Source: Mucilaginibacter sp. KACC 22773 (GTDB lineage Bacteria > Bacteroidota > Bacteroidia > Sphingobacteriales > Sphingobacteriaceae). Taken from it: 64,000 bases of DNA. The stretch is from positions 1,426,001-1,490,000 of the forward strand of contig NZ_CP117883.1 in the NCBI RefSeq assembly GCF_028736215.1, written 5' to 3'. Positions 35,420 to 43,176 of this stretch are shown here, piece by piece; position 1 is the stretch's first letter; every line of letters starts with the position of its first letter. The notes under the pieces are model-generated. The model saw only the letters and a list, made by a program, of their open reading frames with translations. It ran no database searches and was not told where the DNA came from. A program made the position numbers and the translations under genes.

Positions 35420-35436
35420 GTTTAGTATTGCTAAAC
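35420..35436 (+). promoter_or_regulatory. Perfect dyad, candidate XRE-cupin operator for the transporter operon
   Basis: GTTTAG-TATTG-CTAAAC, a perfect 6-bp inverted repeat with a 5-nt spacer, located 36 nt before the transporter ATG. Related sites occur at 34682-34698 and 33705-33721. A second small palindrome, AAACTTAGTTT, lies at 35393-35403. Confidence 0.6.
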
Positions 35437-35472
35437 ATTTGAGTTTGTAATTCAATTAATCAATAAGCAGGC

Positions 35473-36807
35473 ATGGTGTTAATAGAACAGTTAAGGGGCA
35501 AAGTTGCCAAATGGCCTTATTCCTTGTTGTCGGTAATGGCGGCCGTGTCTGCGTTTGGGTTGTATACATCAATGTATGCGTTCCGAAAAGCTTTTGCCGC
35601 CGGTACTTTTACCGGGCAGCAATATCTGCATATTGATTATAAGGTTTGGCTGGTTATAGCGCAGGTAGTGGGTTATACTTTCAGCAAATTTTATGGCATC
35701 AGGTTTATTGCCGAGGTAAATGCTAAAAACAGGGGCCGGTACATATTAACATTAATTGGCATAGCATGGGGGGCATTGCTTTGCTTTGCTTTTGTGCCTG
35801 CGCCATGGAATATCGTTTTCCTTTTCATTAATGGCTTTCCTTTAGGGTTGATATGGGGACTTGTTTTCGGTTACCTGGAAGGGCGCCGGTCTACCGAGTT
35901 TATGGCGGCTGTATTATCTATCAGCCTCATATTTGCATCGGGTTTTGTAAAAACGGTGGGGCGCACGCTGCTTACCGTATTTCATGTAAACGAATTTCAT
36001 ATGCCTTTTTTAACGGGTGCCATATTTGTTTTGCCCCTGTTATTGTTTGTTTTTTTTATGGAGTTAATGCCCGCGCCAACGCCTGAAGATATCAGCCTGC
36101 GGGCCGAGCGCAGCCCCATGAACGCCGCCGAACGCAAAGCTTTTTTGATGCGTTTTTTGCCCGGTATTATCCTCACCATTATCATTTATGTATTGCTGAC
36201 CATTATGCGCGACGTACGCGACAATTTTGAGGTGGAAATATGGGCCGACCTTGGCATCAAAAGCAACAGCATTTATACAGGAATTGATTCTATAATCTCG
36301 GTGATAGTACTGGTAGGTATAAGCTTGCTGATATTGGTTAAAAAGAATTTGAGGGCGTTTAGCATCATTCACCTGTTTATCATAGGCGGATGCGTATTGG
36401 TGGGTGGTGCCACTTTACTTTTCTCTCTTAAAATAATTGGCCCTGTAACATGGATGACGATGGCCGGCCTTGGTCTTTACATGGGTTATGTACCTTATAA
36501 TGCCATCTTTTTCGACAGGATGATAGCTACCTTTAATTACCGCAGCAATGTGGGCTTTATCATGTACATAGCCGATTCGATGGGTTACCTTGGTAGTGTA
36601 AGTATTCTGTTTATAAAAGAACTTGGCCGCCCTACCATCAGCTGGGGCACTTTTTTTAAAGAAGGCGTAATGATAGTGGCGATTGTAGGCGGCATATGTG
36701 GTGTATTATCGCTGCTGTATTTTTTACAAAGCGCTAAATCAAGTCAAAATTCAAAATTAAAAAGTCAAAATGAAAGCGTTGACCTGGTGACAGGACCAAT
36801 GAACTAA
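35473..36807 (+). CDS. DUF5690 family MFS-like membrane transporter
   Basis: A 444-aa integral membrane protein with about twelve hydrophobic segments, resembling the major facilitator fold and assigned to DUF5690. The first helices (SLLSVMAAVSAFGLYTSMYA) and a GlpT-like region, FPLGLIWGLVFGYLEGRRST (about 119-138), are notable, since GlpT/UhpC relatives carry organophosphates. It is 15 bp upstream of the FAD oxidoreductase, so they share an operon. The likely job is bringing the phosphonate or phosphoester head group across the inner membrane; this rests on context and distant resemblance only. Confidence 0.85.
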   Translation: MVLIEQLRGKVAKWPYSLLSVMAAVSAFGLYTSMYAFRKAFAAGTFTGQQYLHIDYKVWLVIAQVVGYTFSKFYGIRFIAEVNAKNRGRYILTLIGIAWGALLCFAFVPAPWNIVFLFINGFPLGLIWGLVFGYLEGRRSTEFMAAVLSISLIFASGFVKTVGRTLLTVFHVNEFHMPFLTGAIFVLPLLLFVFFMELMPAPTPEDISLRAERSPMNAAERKAFLMRFLPGIILTIIIYVLLTIMRDVRDNFEVEIWADLGIKSNSIYTGIDSIISVIVLVGISLLILVKKNLRAFSIIHLFIIGGCVLVGGATLLFSLKIIGPVTWMTMAGLGLYMGYVPYNAIFFDRMIATFNYRSNVGFIMYIADSMGYLGSVSILFIKELGRPTISWGTFFKEGVMIVAIVGGICGVLSLLYFLQSAKSSQNSKLKSQNESVDLVTGPMN

Positions 36808-36822
36808 TGAACCATTGAACCA

Positions 36823-37944
36823 ATGAACAAAAAAGCTATAGTAATAGGCGCGGGCATAGTTGGCCTGGCTACTTCGCGGGCGCTGGCTTTGCGTGGGTAT
36901 AAGGTAACCGTATTTGAACGCAATGAACGCGCGGTTGGTGCATCCATCCGCAATTTTGGGATGATATGGCCAATAGGGCAGGCTACAGGGCCCATGTATG
37001 AGCGGGCTATGCTATCGCGCAGCATCTGGAAAACCATTTGTACCGAGGCTAAAATATGGCATGATGAAGTTGGCTCCCTGCACCTGGCTTACCATGATGA
37101 TGAACTACAGGTGATAAAGGAATATGTAGAAGCCAACCAGGCCCATCGTGATTGCGCGTTGCTAAGCCCAGGCGAGGCATTTGTAAAATCACCGGCAATT
37201 AATACCGAGGGTTTAAAAGGCGCTTTATGGAGCGGTGAAGAAATGATCATCGAATCTCGGGAAGCTGTTGGGCAGGTGGCAGCATACCTGGCCGATAAAT
37301 ATGGCGTCGAATTCCATTGGAATACCGCTATCAGCCGTATTGAGCATCCAAAAGTATATTCGGGAAAAAGCACCTGGGAGGCAGATGAAATTTACGTTTG
37401 CAGTGGTGCCGATTTTGAAACGCTTTATCCGGAGTTATTTGCGCAAACAGATATTACCAAATGCAAGCTGCAAATGATGCGGCTGGTGAGTCAGCCTGAT
37501 GGCTGGCGCATTGGGCCATCGCTTTGTGGCGGCTTATCTATGATACATTATCCCGGCTTCCAGGTTGCTGCTTCGCTACCGGCCTTGCGCGCACGTTACC
37601 AGGAACAATACGCTACACATTTGAAATGGGGCATCCATGTAATGGCTTCCCAAAACGGCAATGGCGAACTAACCATCGGCGATTCGCACGAATATGGCCT
37701 GGTGCATGATCCATTTGACAAAGTGTTTATTAATGAAATGATTACAGGCTACTTACATACTTTTGCTAATTTTAAAAACTGGCAATTGCTGCAATCATGG
37801 CACGGAATACTACCAAAGATGACCAATGGTGCAACCGAACTTATTGTTGACGTGGAGCCGGGTGTAACTATTATTAATGGCCTTGGCGGTAACGGGATGA
37901 CCCTTTCATTAGGCCTGTGCGAGCAGGTGATAGCCGCCAGGTAG
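36823..37944 (+). CDS. FAD-dependent oxidoreductase, TIGR03364 type (phosphonate-associated)
   Basis: A 373-aa DAO-superfamily flavoprotein. The FAD-binding GxGxxG is at the start (IVIGAGIVGLATSRALALRG), followed by GASIRNFGMIWPIGQ, characteristic of the TIGR03364 group, and a C-terminal GLGGNGMTLSLGLCEQV FAD contact. Members cluster with phosphonate-catabolism genes and are thought to oxidise aminophosphonates, including N-alkylated aminoethylphosphonates, at the amine carbon. Here it pairs with the DUF5690 transporter (15-bp gap) and lies near the PhnZ-like oxygenase. Substrate choice is inference. Confidence 0.88.
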   Translation: MNKKAIVIGAGIVGLATSRALALRGYKVTVFERNERAVGASIRNFGMIWPIGQATGPMYERAMLSRSIWKTICTEAKIWHDEVGSLHLAYHDDELQVIKEYVEANQAHRDCALLSPGEAFVKSPAINTEGLKGALWSGEEMIIESREAVGQVAAYLADKYGVEFHWNTAISRIEHPKVYSGKSTWEADEIYVCSGADFETLYPELFAQTDITKCKLQMMRLVSQPDGWRIGPSLCGGLSMIHYPGFQVAASLPALRARYQEQYATHLKWGIHVMASQNGNGELTIGDSHEYGLVHDPFDKVFINEMITGYLHTFANFKNWQLLQSWHGILPKMTNGATELIVDVEPGVTIINGLGGNGMTLSLGLCEQVIAAR

Positions 37945-37953
37945 ATCATTGTT

Positions 37954-38015
37954 GATGGACCATAGTCCATGGACGATAGTGCATCATCTATGGTCCATCG
38001 TCTATAGTCCATAGA
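37954..38015. repeat. Word-repeat palindrome (TGGACCATAG/CTATGGTCCA)
   Basis: Repeats of the words GGACCATAG, GTCCATGG and CTATGGTCCATCG form an imperfect hairpin in the 138-bp gap between the FAD oxidoreductase and phospholipase genes. It resembles in design, not sequence, the palindromes at 35.3 kb and 62.9 kb. A string of ACGTATAACGTAAAAC words follows. Confidence 0.65.
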
Positions 38016-38082
38016 TGGTATACCATACTATATTTACCATTTCACGTACAACGTATAACGTAAAACATACAACCTAATAATT

Positions 38083-40620
38083 ATGCTCGATTCAAGACGG
38101 GATTTTCTTAAAAAAGCGGCTTTGCTAACCGGGGCCGCCGGCTTAACAAGCCTTTTGCCCGAATCTATTCAAAAGGCCATGGCCATTAACCCTGCACCCG
38201 GCAGCACTTACCTTGATGCAGAACACATCGTGATCCTGATGCAGGAAAACCGCTCGTTCGATCATACCTACGGGATGCTGAAAGGTGTGCGTGGTTATAA
38301 CGATCCGAGGGCTATCGATCTGCCCAATAAAAACAAAGTTTGGCTGCAATCAAACCATACAGGCGAAACTTATGTGCCTTTTCACCTGGATATTAAAAAC
38401 ACCAAAGCCACGTGGATGAGTTCGTTGCCGCATTCCTGGGCCAACCAGGTAAATGCCCGCAACGATGGTAAGTTTGATCAATGGCTGAACGTTAAACGCA
38501 ACAGTATTAAAGAATACTCGGATATGCCTTTAACAATGGGTTTCCACAGCCGCGAGGATATTCCTTTTTATTACGCCCTTGCCGATGCCTTTACCGTTTG
38601 CGACCAGAATTTTTGTTCGGCTTTAACGGGTACAAATCCCAACAGGCTTTTCTTTTTTACGGGCACCATCCGCGCCGAGCAGCATGAAAATTCCTTAGCC
38701 CACGTTTGGAATGATGATATGGATTACGGCACGCTCAACTGGGGCACATTCCCCGAGCGTTTGGAAGATCATAACATCTCCTGGAAACATTACCAAAACG
38801 AGATTGCTATAGATACCGGTTTGGTTGGCGAGGAAGACCCCTGGCTATCCAACTTCCAGGATAATCCACTGGAGTTTTTTGGCCAGTATAATATTAAATT
38901 GTATGATAGGCACATCGCCCACCTGCAAAAACAATCAACAGATTTGCCCGGGGAAATAGATGCTATTGAAAAGCAAATTGCCGCTTTGCCAGTGGGCGAT
39001 GCACATATCGATCACTTAAAAAAACAGCTTAAACAAAAACGTCGCGACCTGGAGAATGTAAAAAAAGACATGGCCAGCCTTGATCCGGGTAAGTTTGCCA
39101 CATTATCACAACGCGAAAAAAACCTTCACCAGAAGGGTTTTGTAACCAATACCGCCGATCCGCATTATCGTACTTTAAGCCCGTTAAAATATGACGACAA
39201 CGGCACCGAACGCGAATTGCTGGTTCCTAAAGGCGATGTACTGCATCAGTTTAGGGAAGATATAAAAGGTGGTCAGTTGCCAACGGTTTCCTGGCTATCA
39301 GCACCGGAGCATTTTTCTGATCATCCCAGCTCGGCCTGGTATGGCGCCTGGTATGTATCCGAAGTAATGGATATACTAACCCAAAACCCCGAGGTTTGGA
39401 AAAAGACCATTTTTATTTTAGCATACGATGAAAATGATGGCTATTTCGACCATGTGCCACCTTTTACTGCCCCGCATCCGCATAAAGCAGGAACAGGCAA
39501 GGTATCGGACGGGATTGATACCAGCGTTGAGTTTGTAACCTACGAACAGGAAAAAGCACGAAACAACTTCCCCGAAGTTTTTGATCGCGAAAGCCCTGTT
39601 GGCCTTGGCTTCCGTGTGCCATTAGTTATCGCATCACCCTGGAGCAGGGGAGGTTGGGTGAACTCGGAAGTTTTTGACCATACATCAACCCTGCAGTTTT
39701 TAGAAAAATTCCTGAGTCATAAAACCGGCAAAAAGGTTGTTGAACCCAATATAAGCAACTGGCGCCGCACGGTTTGTGGCGATCTTTCAACCACGTTCCG
39801 CCCATACAATGGCGAAACCCTTCCCAATCCTGAATTTGTAGCCAGGGAGGTGTTTTTAGAAGGCATCCATAAAGCACAATTTAAAAAGCTACCAACAGAT
39901 TATAAGTTGCTGACAGCCGAAGAGATAGCGCTGATTAACAAAACTCCGCATATTTCACCTTATATGCCACAGCAGGAGAAGGGAATAAAACCATCATCGG
40001 CCCTGCCTTACCAGTTGTATGCTGATGGGAAATTAAGTGCCGATAAAAAATCATTCGCGATAAAATTTAATGCGAGCAAACAATTATTTGGCGATAAAGC
40101 TTTGGGCTCGCCGTTCAATGTATATGCGCCCGGCAAATACGCCAGTTTTAAGGATCCGCAAAAAATGGAGCCCTTGCGCGCCTGGGCATACGCGCTAACC
40201 GCTGGTGATAGCTTTGCAGATATTTGGCCTTTACACGAATTTGAAAATGGCGAATACCACCTGCGGGTGTACGGACCAAATGGTTTCTATCGCGAATATA
40301 AAGGCAATGCGGCCGATCCGCTGCTGGATGTAACCTGCGATTACCAACAAGCCAATATCGCCTTAAAACTGGCCAATTTAAGCCACGATAAGGCCTACAG
40401 TGTGCAGGTAACCGATCATGGTTATAAAACTAATAATCATAAAGTTGTAGTAAATAAAAAAGGCCAAAGCACGTTAGTTCTTGACCTTTCCAAAAGCCAC
40501 GGATGGTACGATTTCAGCATAAAAGTAACCGGGTCGCACGCTTTCGAAAAAAGATATGCCGGCCGGGTGGAAAGTGGTAAACATAGCTTTAGCGACCCAT
40601 TGATGGGCAAAATGGTTTAA
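38083..40620 (+). CDS. Phospholipase C, phosphocholine-type, Tat-exported
   Basis: An 845-aa non-hemolytic/hemolytic-type PLC (PF04185, TIGR03396). A twin-arginine signal (SRRDFLKKAALLTGAAGLTS) exports it folded. The catalytic domain starts EHIVILMQENRSFDHTYGML (about 47-66), has the nucleophile region SALTGTNPNRLFFFTGT, and EHFSDHPSSAWYGAWYVSEV with metal-site residues. A charged, probably coiled-coil insert spans about 283-345. Two C-terminal beta domains (DUF756, about 645-845) are typical. The enzyme releases the phospho-head group from lipids such as phosphatidylcholine or sphingomyelin. It is the third gene after the regulator, and its head group could feed the transporter and oxygenases. 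Confidence 0.94.
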   Translation: MLDSRRDFLKKAALLTGAAGLTSLLPESIQKAMAINPAPGSTYLDAEHIVILMQENRSFDHTYGMLKGVRGYNDPRAIDLPNKNKVWLQSNHTGETYVPFHLDIKNTKATWMSSLPHSWANQVNARNDGKFDQWLNVKRNSIKEYSDMPLTMGFHSREDIPFYYALADAFTVCDQNFCSALTGTNPNRLFFFTGTIRAEQHENSLAHVWNDDMDYGTLNWGTFPERLEDHNISWKHYQNEIAIDTGLVGEEDPWLSNFQDNPLEFFGQYNIKLYDRHIAHLQKQSTDLPGEIDAIEKQIAALPVGDAHIDHLKKQLKQKRRDLENVKKDMASLDPGKFATLSQREKNLHQKGFVTNTADPHYRTLSPLKYDDNGTERELLVPKGDVLHQFREDIKGGQLPTVSWLSAPEHFSDHPSSAWYGAWYVSEVMDILTQNPEVWKKTIFILAYDENDGYFDHVPPFTAPHPHKAGTGKVSDGIDTSVEFVTYEQEKARNNFPEVFDRESPVGLGFRVPLVIASPWSRGGWVNSEVFDHTSTLQFLEKFLSHKTGKKVVEPNISNWRRTVCGDLSTTFRPYNGETLPNPEFVAREVFLEGIHKAQFKKLPTDYKLLTAEEIALINKTPHISPYMPQQEKGIKPSSALPYQLYADGKLSADKKSFAIKFNASKQLFGDKALGSPFNVYAPGKYASFKDPQKMEPLRAWAYALTAGDSFADIWPLHEFENGEYHLRVYGPNGFYREYKGNAADPLLDVTCDYQQANIALKLANLSHDKAYSVQVTDHGYKTNNHKVVVNKKGQSTLVLDLSKSHGWYDFSIKVTGSHAFEKRYAGRVESGKHSFSDPLMGKMV

Positions 40621-40644
40621 AGATTCATTTGTACGTTTATTTTT

Positions 40645-40680
40645 AGCCCGGTGACTTTGTTAAGTTGTCGGGCTTTTTTA
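40645..40680. terminator. Terminator between phospholipase C and the convergent gene
   Basis: AGCCCG (40645-40650) and CGGGCT (40669-40674), extended by G-T pairs, are followed by a run of six T. It ends the plus-strand organophosphorus operon. Confidence 0.75.
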
Positions 40681-40689
40681 TTAGCGGGT

Positions 40690-41994
40690 TTATTTAACTC
40701 TCGCAGGTTCGGCAGGCAGGCCAGCGGCAACCCTAAGGCGTGCCATGGCCCAGCACCACCAGGCACATTGTTCGCCATTACCGGCATCTTTGGTTTTCCA
40801 TACCGCGTTGTTCATAGCTGCAAGGTCGGTATCACTTATCTTTTCAGATTGTTTATGGCCGTTGCCGTCAAGCCAGCCGCCTTCCATGTACACTGGTTTG
40901 GGGGCATTAACAATTTTTATCAGGTCCAGGATTGCTTTTATCCGGTTGTAATCTTTTTCTGTACGGGCAAATTCCATCTCCCAGGCTTGCCCTTTGCCAA
41001 TAATTTCGTTAGATACTGTGCCGTCCGGGTAACTATCTGTAGGCATCCAGGCCAGTCCGTTTGTTTTTTTAAGCATGCCCTGTTGCATAGCTTTTGCGGT
41101 ATTGCGCATTACCTGGTGGTTTAAACCCTCCCATTGTGCGGCAACAGGCGATAGGGTTACCCATCCCATCCCTAAATAAGGTGTACCTCCGTTTGAATCG
41201 GGCAGCCGCATTTCCAGGTAAGTGGTATCGCTGTTACGTACCGTGGTCAGGTTTTTACGGATGCCTTGTTGCAGTATCTCCATTTTTTTACGCCAGTCCG
41301 CAGCCAGCTTGGTTTCGCTGCGGCGTTCGGCTACGGTCGCCATATCATTCAAAGCTGCGCCAACAAAACTTTGGGTAAGTAAATCCCAAACATCCCAGCG
41401 TCGGCCTTCCCTTGAATGTTCAAACGAGATATTGCGTATCAGGCCTGGTTCAACCGACCACCAGCCATGCTGAAAAAATGTACGATCGCAGGTACGTTTC
41501 ATAATCGTACTTACCAGCGGCCAGGTTTTATCTTCAAAATTTGTGTGGCCCCGTTTAAGTGCCAGCCTTGCCCAGGCCAGTAGTACATGTGCCTGCCCAT
41601 CAATCTGGTGCTCATCGCTGATGATGGTATATTTATTGTCTTTTATCCCTATAACATGGGGTATGCGTTCCATATGGTTCTGGGTGGTGGCATCAAGTAC
41701 GCATTTAATGTTTAATTCAGCCTCCTTTAACCGCCCGGTTTCTATCAGCAATGATACCATGGCTCCGGTTGTACGGCAATACATACCCTCGTAAGCGCCG
41801 GTTAATGATTCGGGTAAAAAGCCATCTTTCCTCATCCTGTCCAAAAGGCTATAATAGGTGTTGGAGTACAGCTTTTCAAAATATGGCGATTGGAGGGTGG
41901 CTTTGATATCATTTAAACTGGTTTGGGCTTTTACCTGCATCATGCCGAAAATCAGCATCATCAACAAGAACAAAGGGTAGTGTTTTTTAGTCAT
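40690..41994 (-). CDS. Secreted protein, probable (alpha/alpha)-barrel glycosidase
   Basis: A 434-aa exported protein without a confident family. The frame opens at 42021, but the ATG at 41994 begins a clear signal peptide (MTKKHYPLFLLMMLIFGM...KAQ). Helical repeats with aromatic and acidic residues (GAYEGMYCRTTGAMVSLLIE, DEHQIDGQAHVLLAWARLAL, HGWWSVEPGLIRNISFEHSR, YMEGGWLDGNG) suggest a six-hairpin barrel like GH76, GH88/105 or related groups. Close to the mannan-type locus but on the opposite strand from the ECF sigma gene. The function is a guess; the helical barrel is moderately supported. Confidence 0.6.
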   Translation of the reverse strand: MTKKHYPLFLLMMLIFGMMQVKAQTSLNDIKATLQSPYFEKLYSNTYYSLLDRMRKDGFLPESLTGAYEGMYCRTTGAMVSLLIETGRLKEAELNIKCVLDATTQNHMERIPHVIGIKDNKYTIISDEHQIDGQAHVLLAWARLALKRGHTNFEDKTWPLVSTIMKRTCDRTFFQHGWWSVEPGLIRNISFEHSREGRRWDVWDLLTQSFVGAALNDMATVAERRSETKLAADWRKKMEILQQGIRKNLTTVRNSDTTYLEMRLPDSNGGTPYLGMGWVTLSPVAAQWEGLNHQVMRNTAKAMQQGMLKKTNGLAWMPTDSYPDGTVSNEIIGKGQAWEMEFARTEKDYNRIKAILDLIKIVNAPKPVYMEGGWLDGNGHKQSEKISDTDLAAMNNAVWKTKDAGNGEQCAWWCWAMARLRVAAGLPAEPARVK

Positions 41995-42152
41995 AGTGAT
42001 ATAAAATAGCGTGCAACCCAAAAGTAATTTAAAAGTGACAGATATGTCATTTGGCTGCCCGCGAAATTGCCTGAAACAAAAAAGAATTTTTTATTTAAAA
42101 ATAATCTTGTAATTATGTCTGTCCAATTCAGAAACCGTTTTACCGTCCATTT

Positions 42153-42743
42153 ATGCTTCCAGGAGAGGAATATCAAATGTGGCCCGATGCTAAATTGTTA
42201 GATTTACTAAGGCTGGATGACCGTGAGGCATTTGAATTGCTGTACAAAAGATATTCGGCTAAGCTATTCCACGCTGCTTACAACCTTTTTCGCGACCGCG
42301 ATGTTTGCGAAGACCTGGTGCAGGAATTGTTTATTGATTTATGGACAAAACGTAGCCAGCTCAACATCACCTCGCTTGAGTCATACCTGAAAGTGGCCAT
42401 CCGTCATCGCGTTATATATTATATCCGCACCAAAAAAGCCACGCTTGATTTGGAAGTTGTTGAAGAGCTGATTGAAAAATATACGGCAGACAGCAAACTG
42501 TTACAGAGCGACATCAGCCAGCTGCTTGAAAACAATGTGGCCCTGTTGCCCGAAAAATGCCGCCAGATTTTTACGCTAAGCCGTAAAGAATATCTATCCA
42601 ACAAAGAAATAGCCTCTCGGCTAAATATCTCTATCAAAACCGTCGAAAATCAGATGACCATTGCCTTGCGCTATCTGCGTACCGGGTTAACAGATTACCT
42701 GCCATCGGTTGTTGCCCTGTTAATGGTTTATATGATGCGGTAG
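42153..42743 (+). CDS. ECF RNA polymerase sigma factor, FecI-like
   Basis: A 196-aa sigma-70 family member of the Bacteroidota FecI-like group. Region 2 spans about 20-90 (AFELLYKRYSAKLFHAAYNL, CEDLVQELFIDLW) and region 4 about 130-180 (CRQIFTLSRKEYLSNKEIAS, SIKTVENQMTIALRYL). A later ATG at codon 9 is possible. It should direct transcription of the downstream SusC/SusD genes once released by FecR. Unusually, an unrelated TPR gene lies between this gene and the fecR-like gene. Confidence 0.93.
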   Translation: MLPGEEYQMWPDAKLLDLLRLDDREAFELLYKRYSAKLFHAAYNLFRDRDVCEDLVQELFIDLWTKRSQLNITSLESYLKVAIRHRVIYYIRTKKATLDLEVVEELIEKYTADSKLLQSDISQLLENNVALLPEKCRQIFTLSRKEYLSNKEIASRLNISIKTVENQMTIALRYLRTGLTDYLPSVVALLMVYMMR

Positions 42744-43176
42744 AGGTTATAGCGCAGACACATCTAAATAGCTAATGGAATGAGTTTATGTCGTCGGGAA
42801 GATATATGCATCAAACGATACTTTGTTTTATTGCCTGATAATGGTTAAATGATAGAAGTACCGAAGGGACTTTTATTGGCCAGCAACAGGCACAAATATT
42901 TGGATGTACCTAAATTGTGCTATCAGTTTAGTGTTAACCATGGTAAAATATAATAAATTGATTATTAGGTACTTATTGGTATTTTATTTGAAATGTGTTA
43001 AGTTATGTTAACCCAATTAGATGCGTTTGCCCTGGTAGGGATTATTCATCCGGCGGGTATTTAAAAACTATTATTTAAATTTGTTAGTACCGATAGCAGC
43101 CCGGCTTTTTATCGGCCTCCAATTACAAACTTTACCGGTTGCCTGTTTATAGTTCACGTCTGTTAAAAAAACTACA
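42744..43176. other. 433-bp gap containing the second conserved upstream element
   Basis: No gene supported. The middle holds the element at 42930-43031; the remaining AT-rich DNA on both sides shows no further repeat. It separates the sigma factor from the TPR gene, so these are probably not one transcript. Confidence 0.5.
42930..43031 (+). promoter_or_regulatory. Conserved 104-nt upstream element, copy B
   Basis: The same three blocks as at 17322-17425: AGTGTTAACCATGG (42930-42943), AAATGTGTTAAGTTATGTTA continuing into ACCCAATT (42991-43018), and ATGCGTTTGCC (43021-43031). It precedes the TPR gene, with 145 nt between the last block and the ATG. Both copies are upstream of plus-strand genes, but the distance to the start codon is not conserved. 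Confidence 0.6.
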
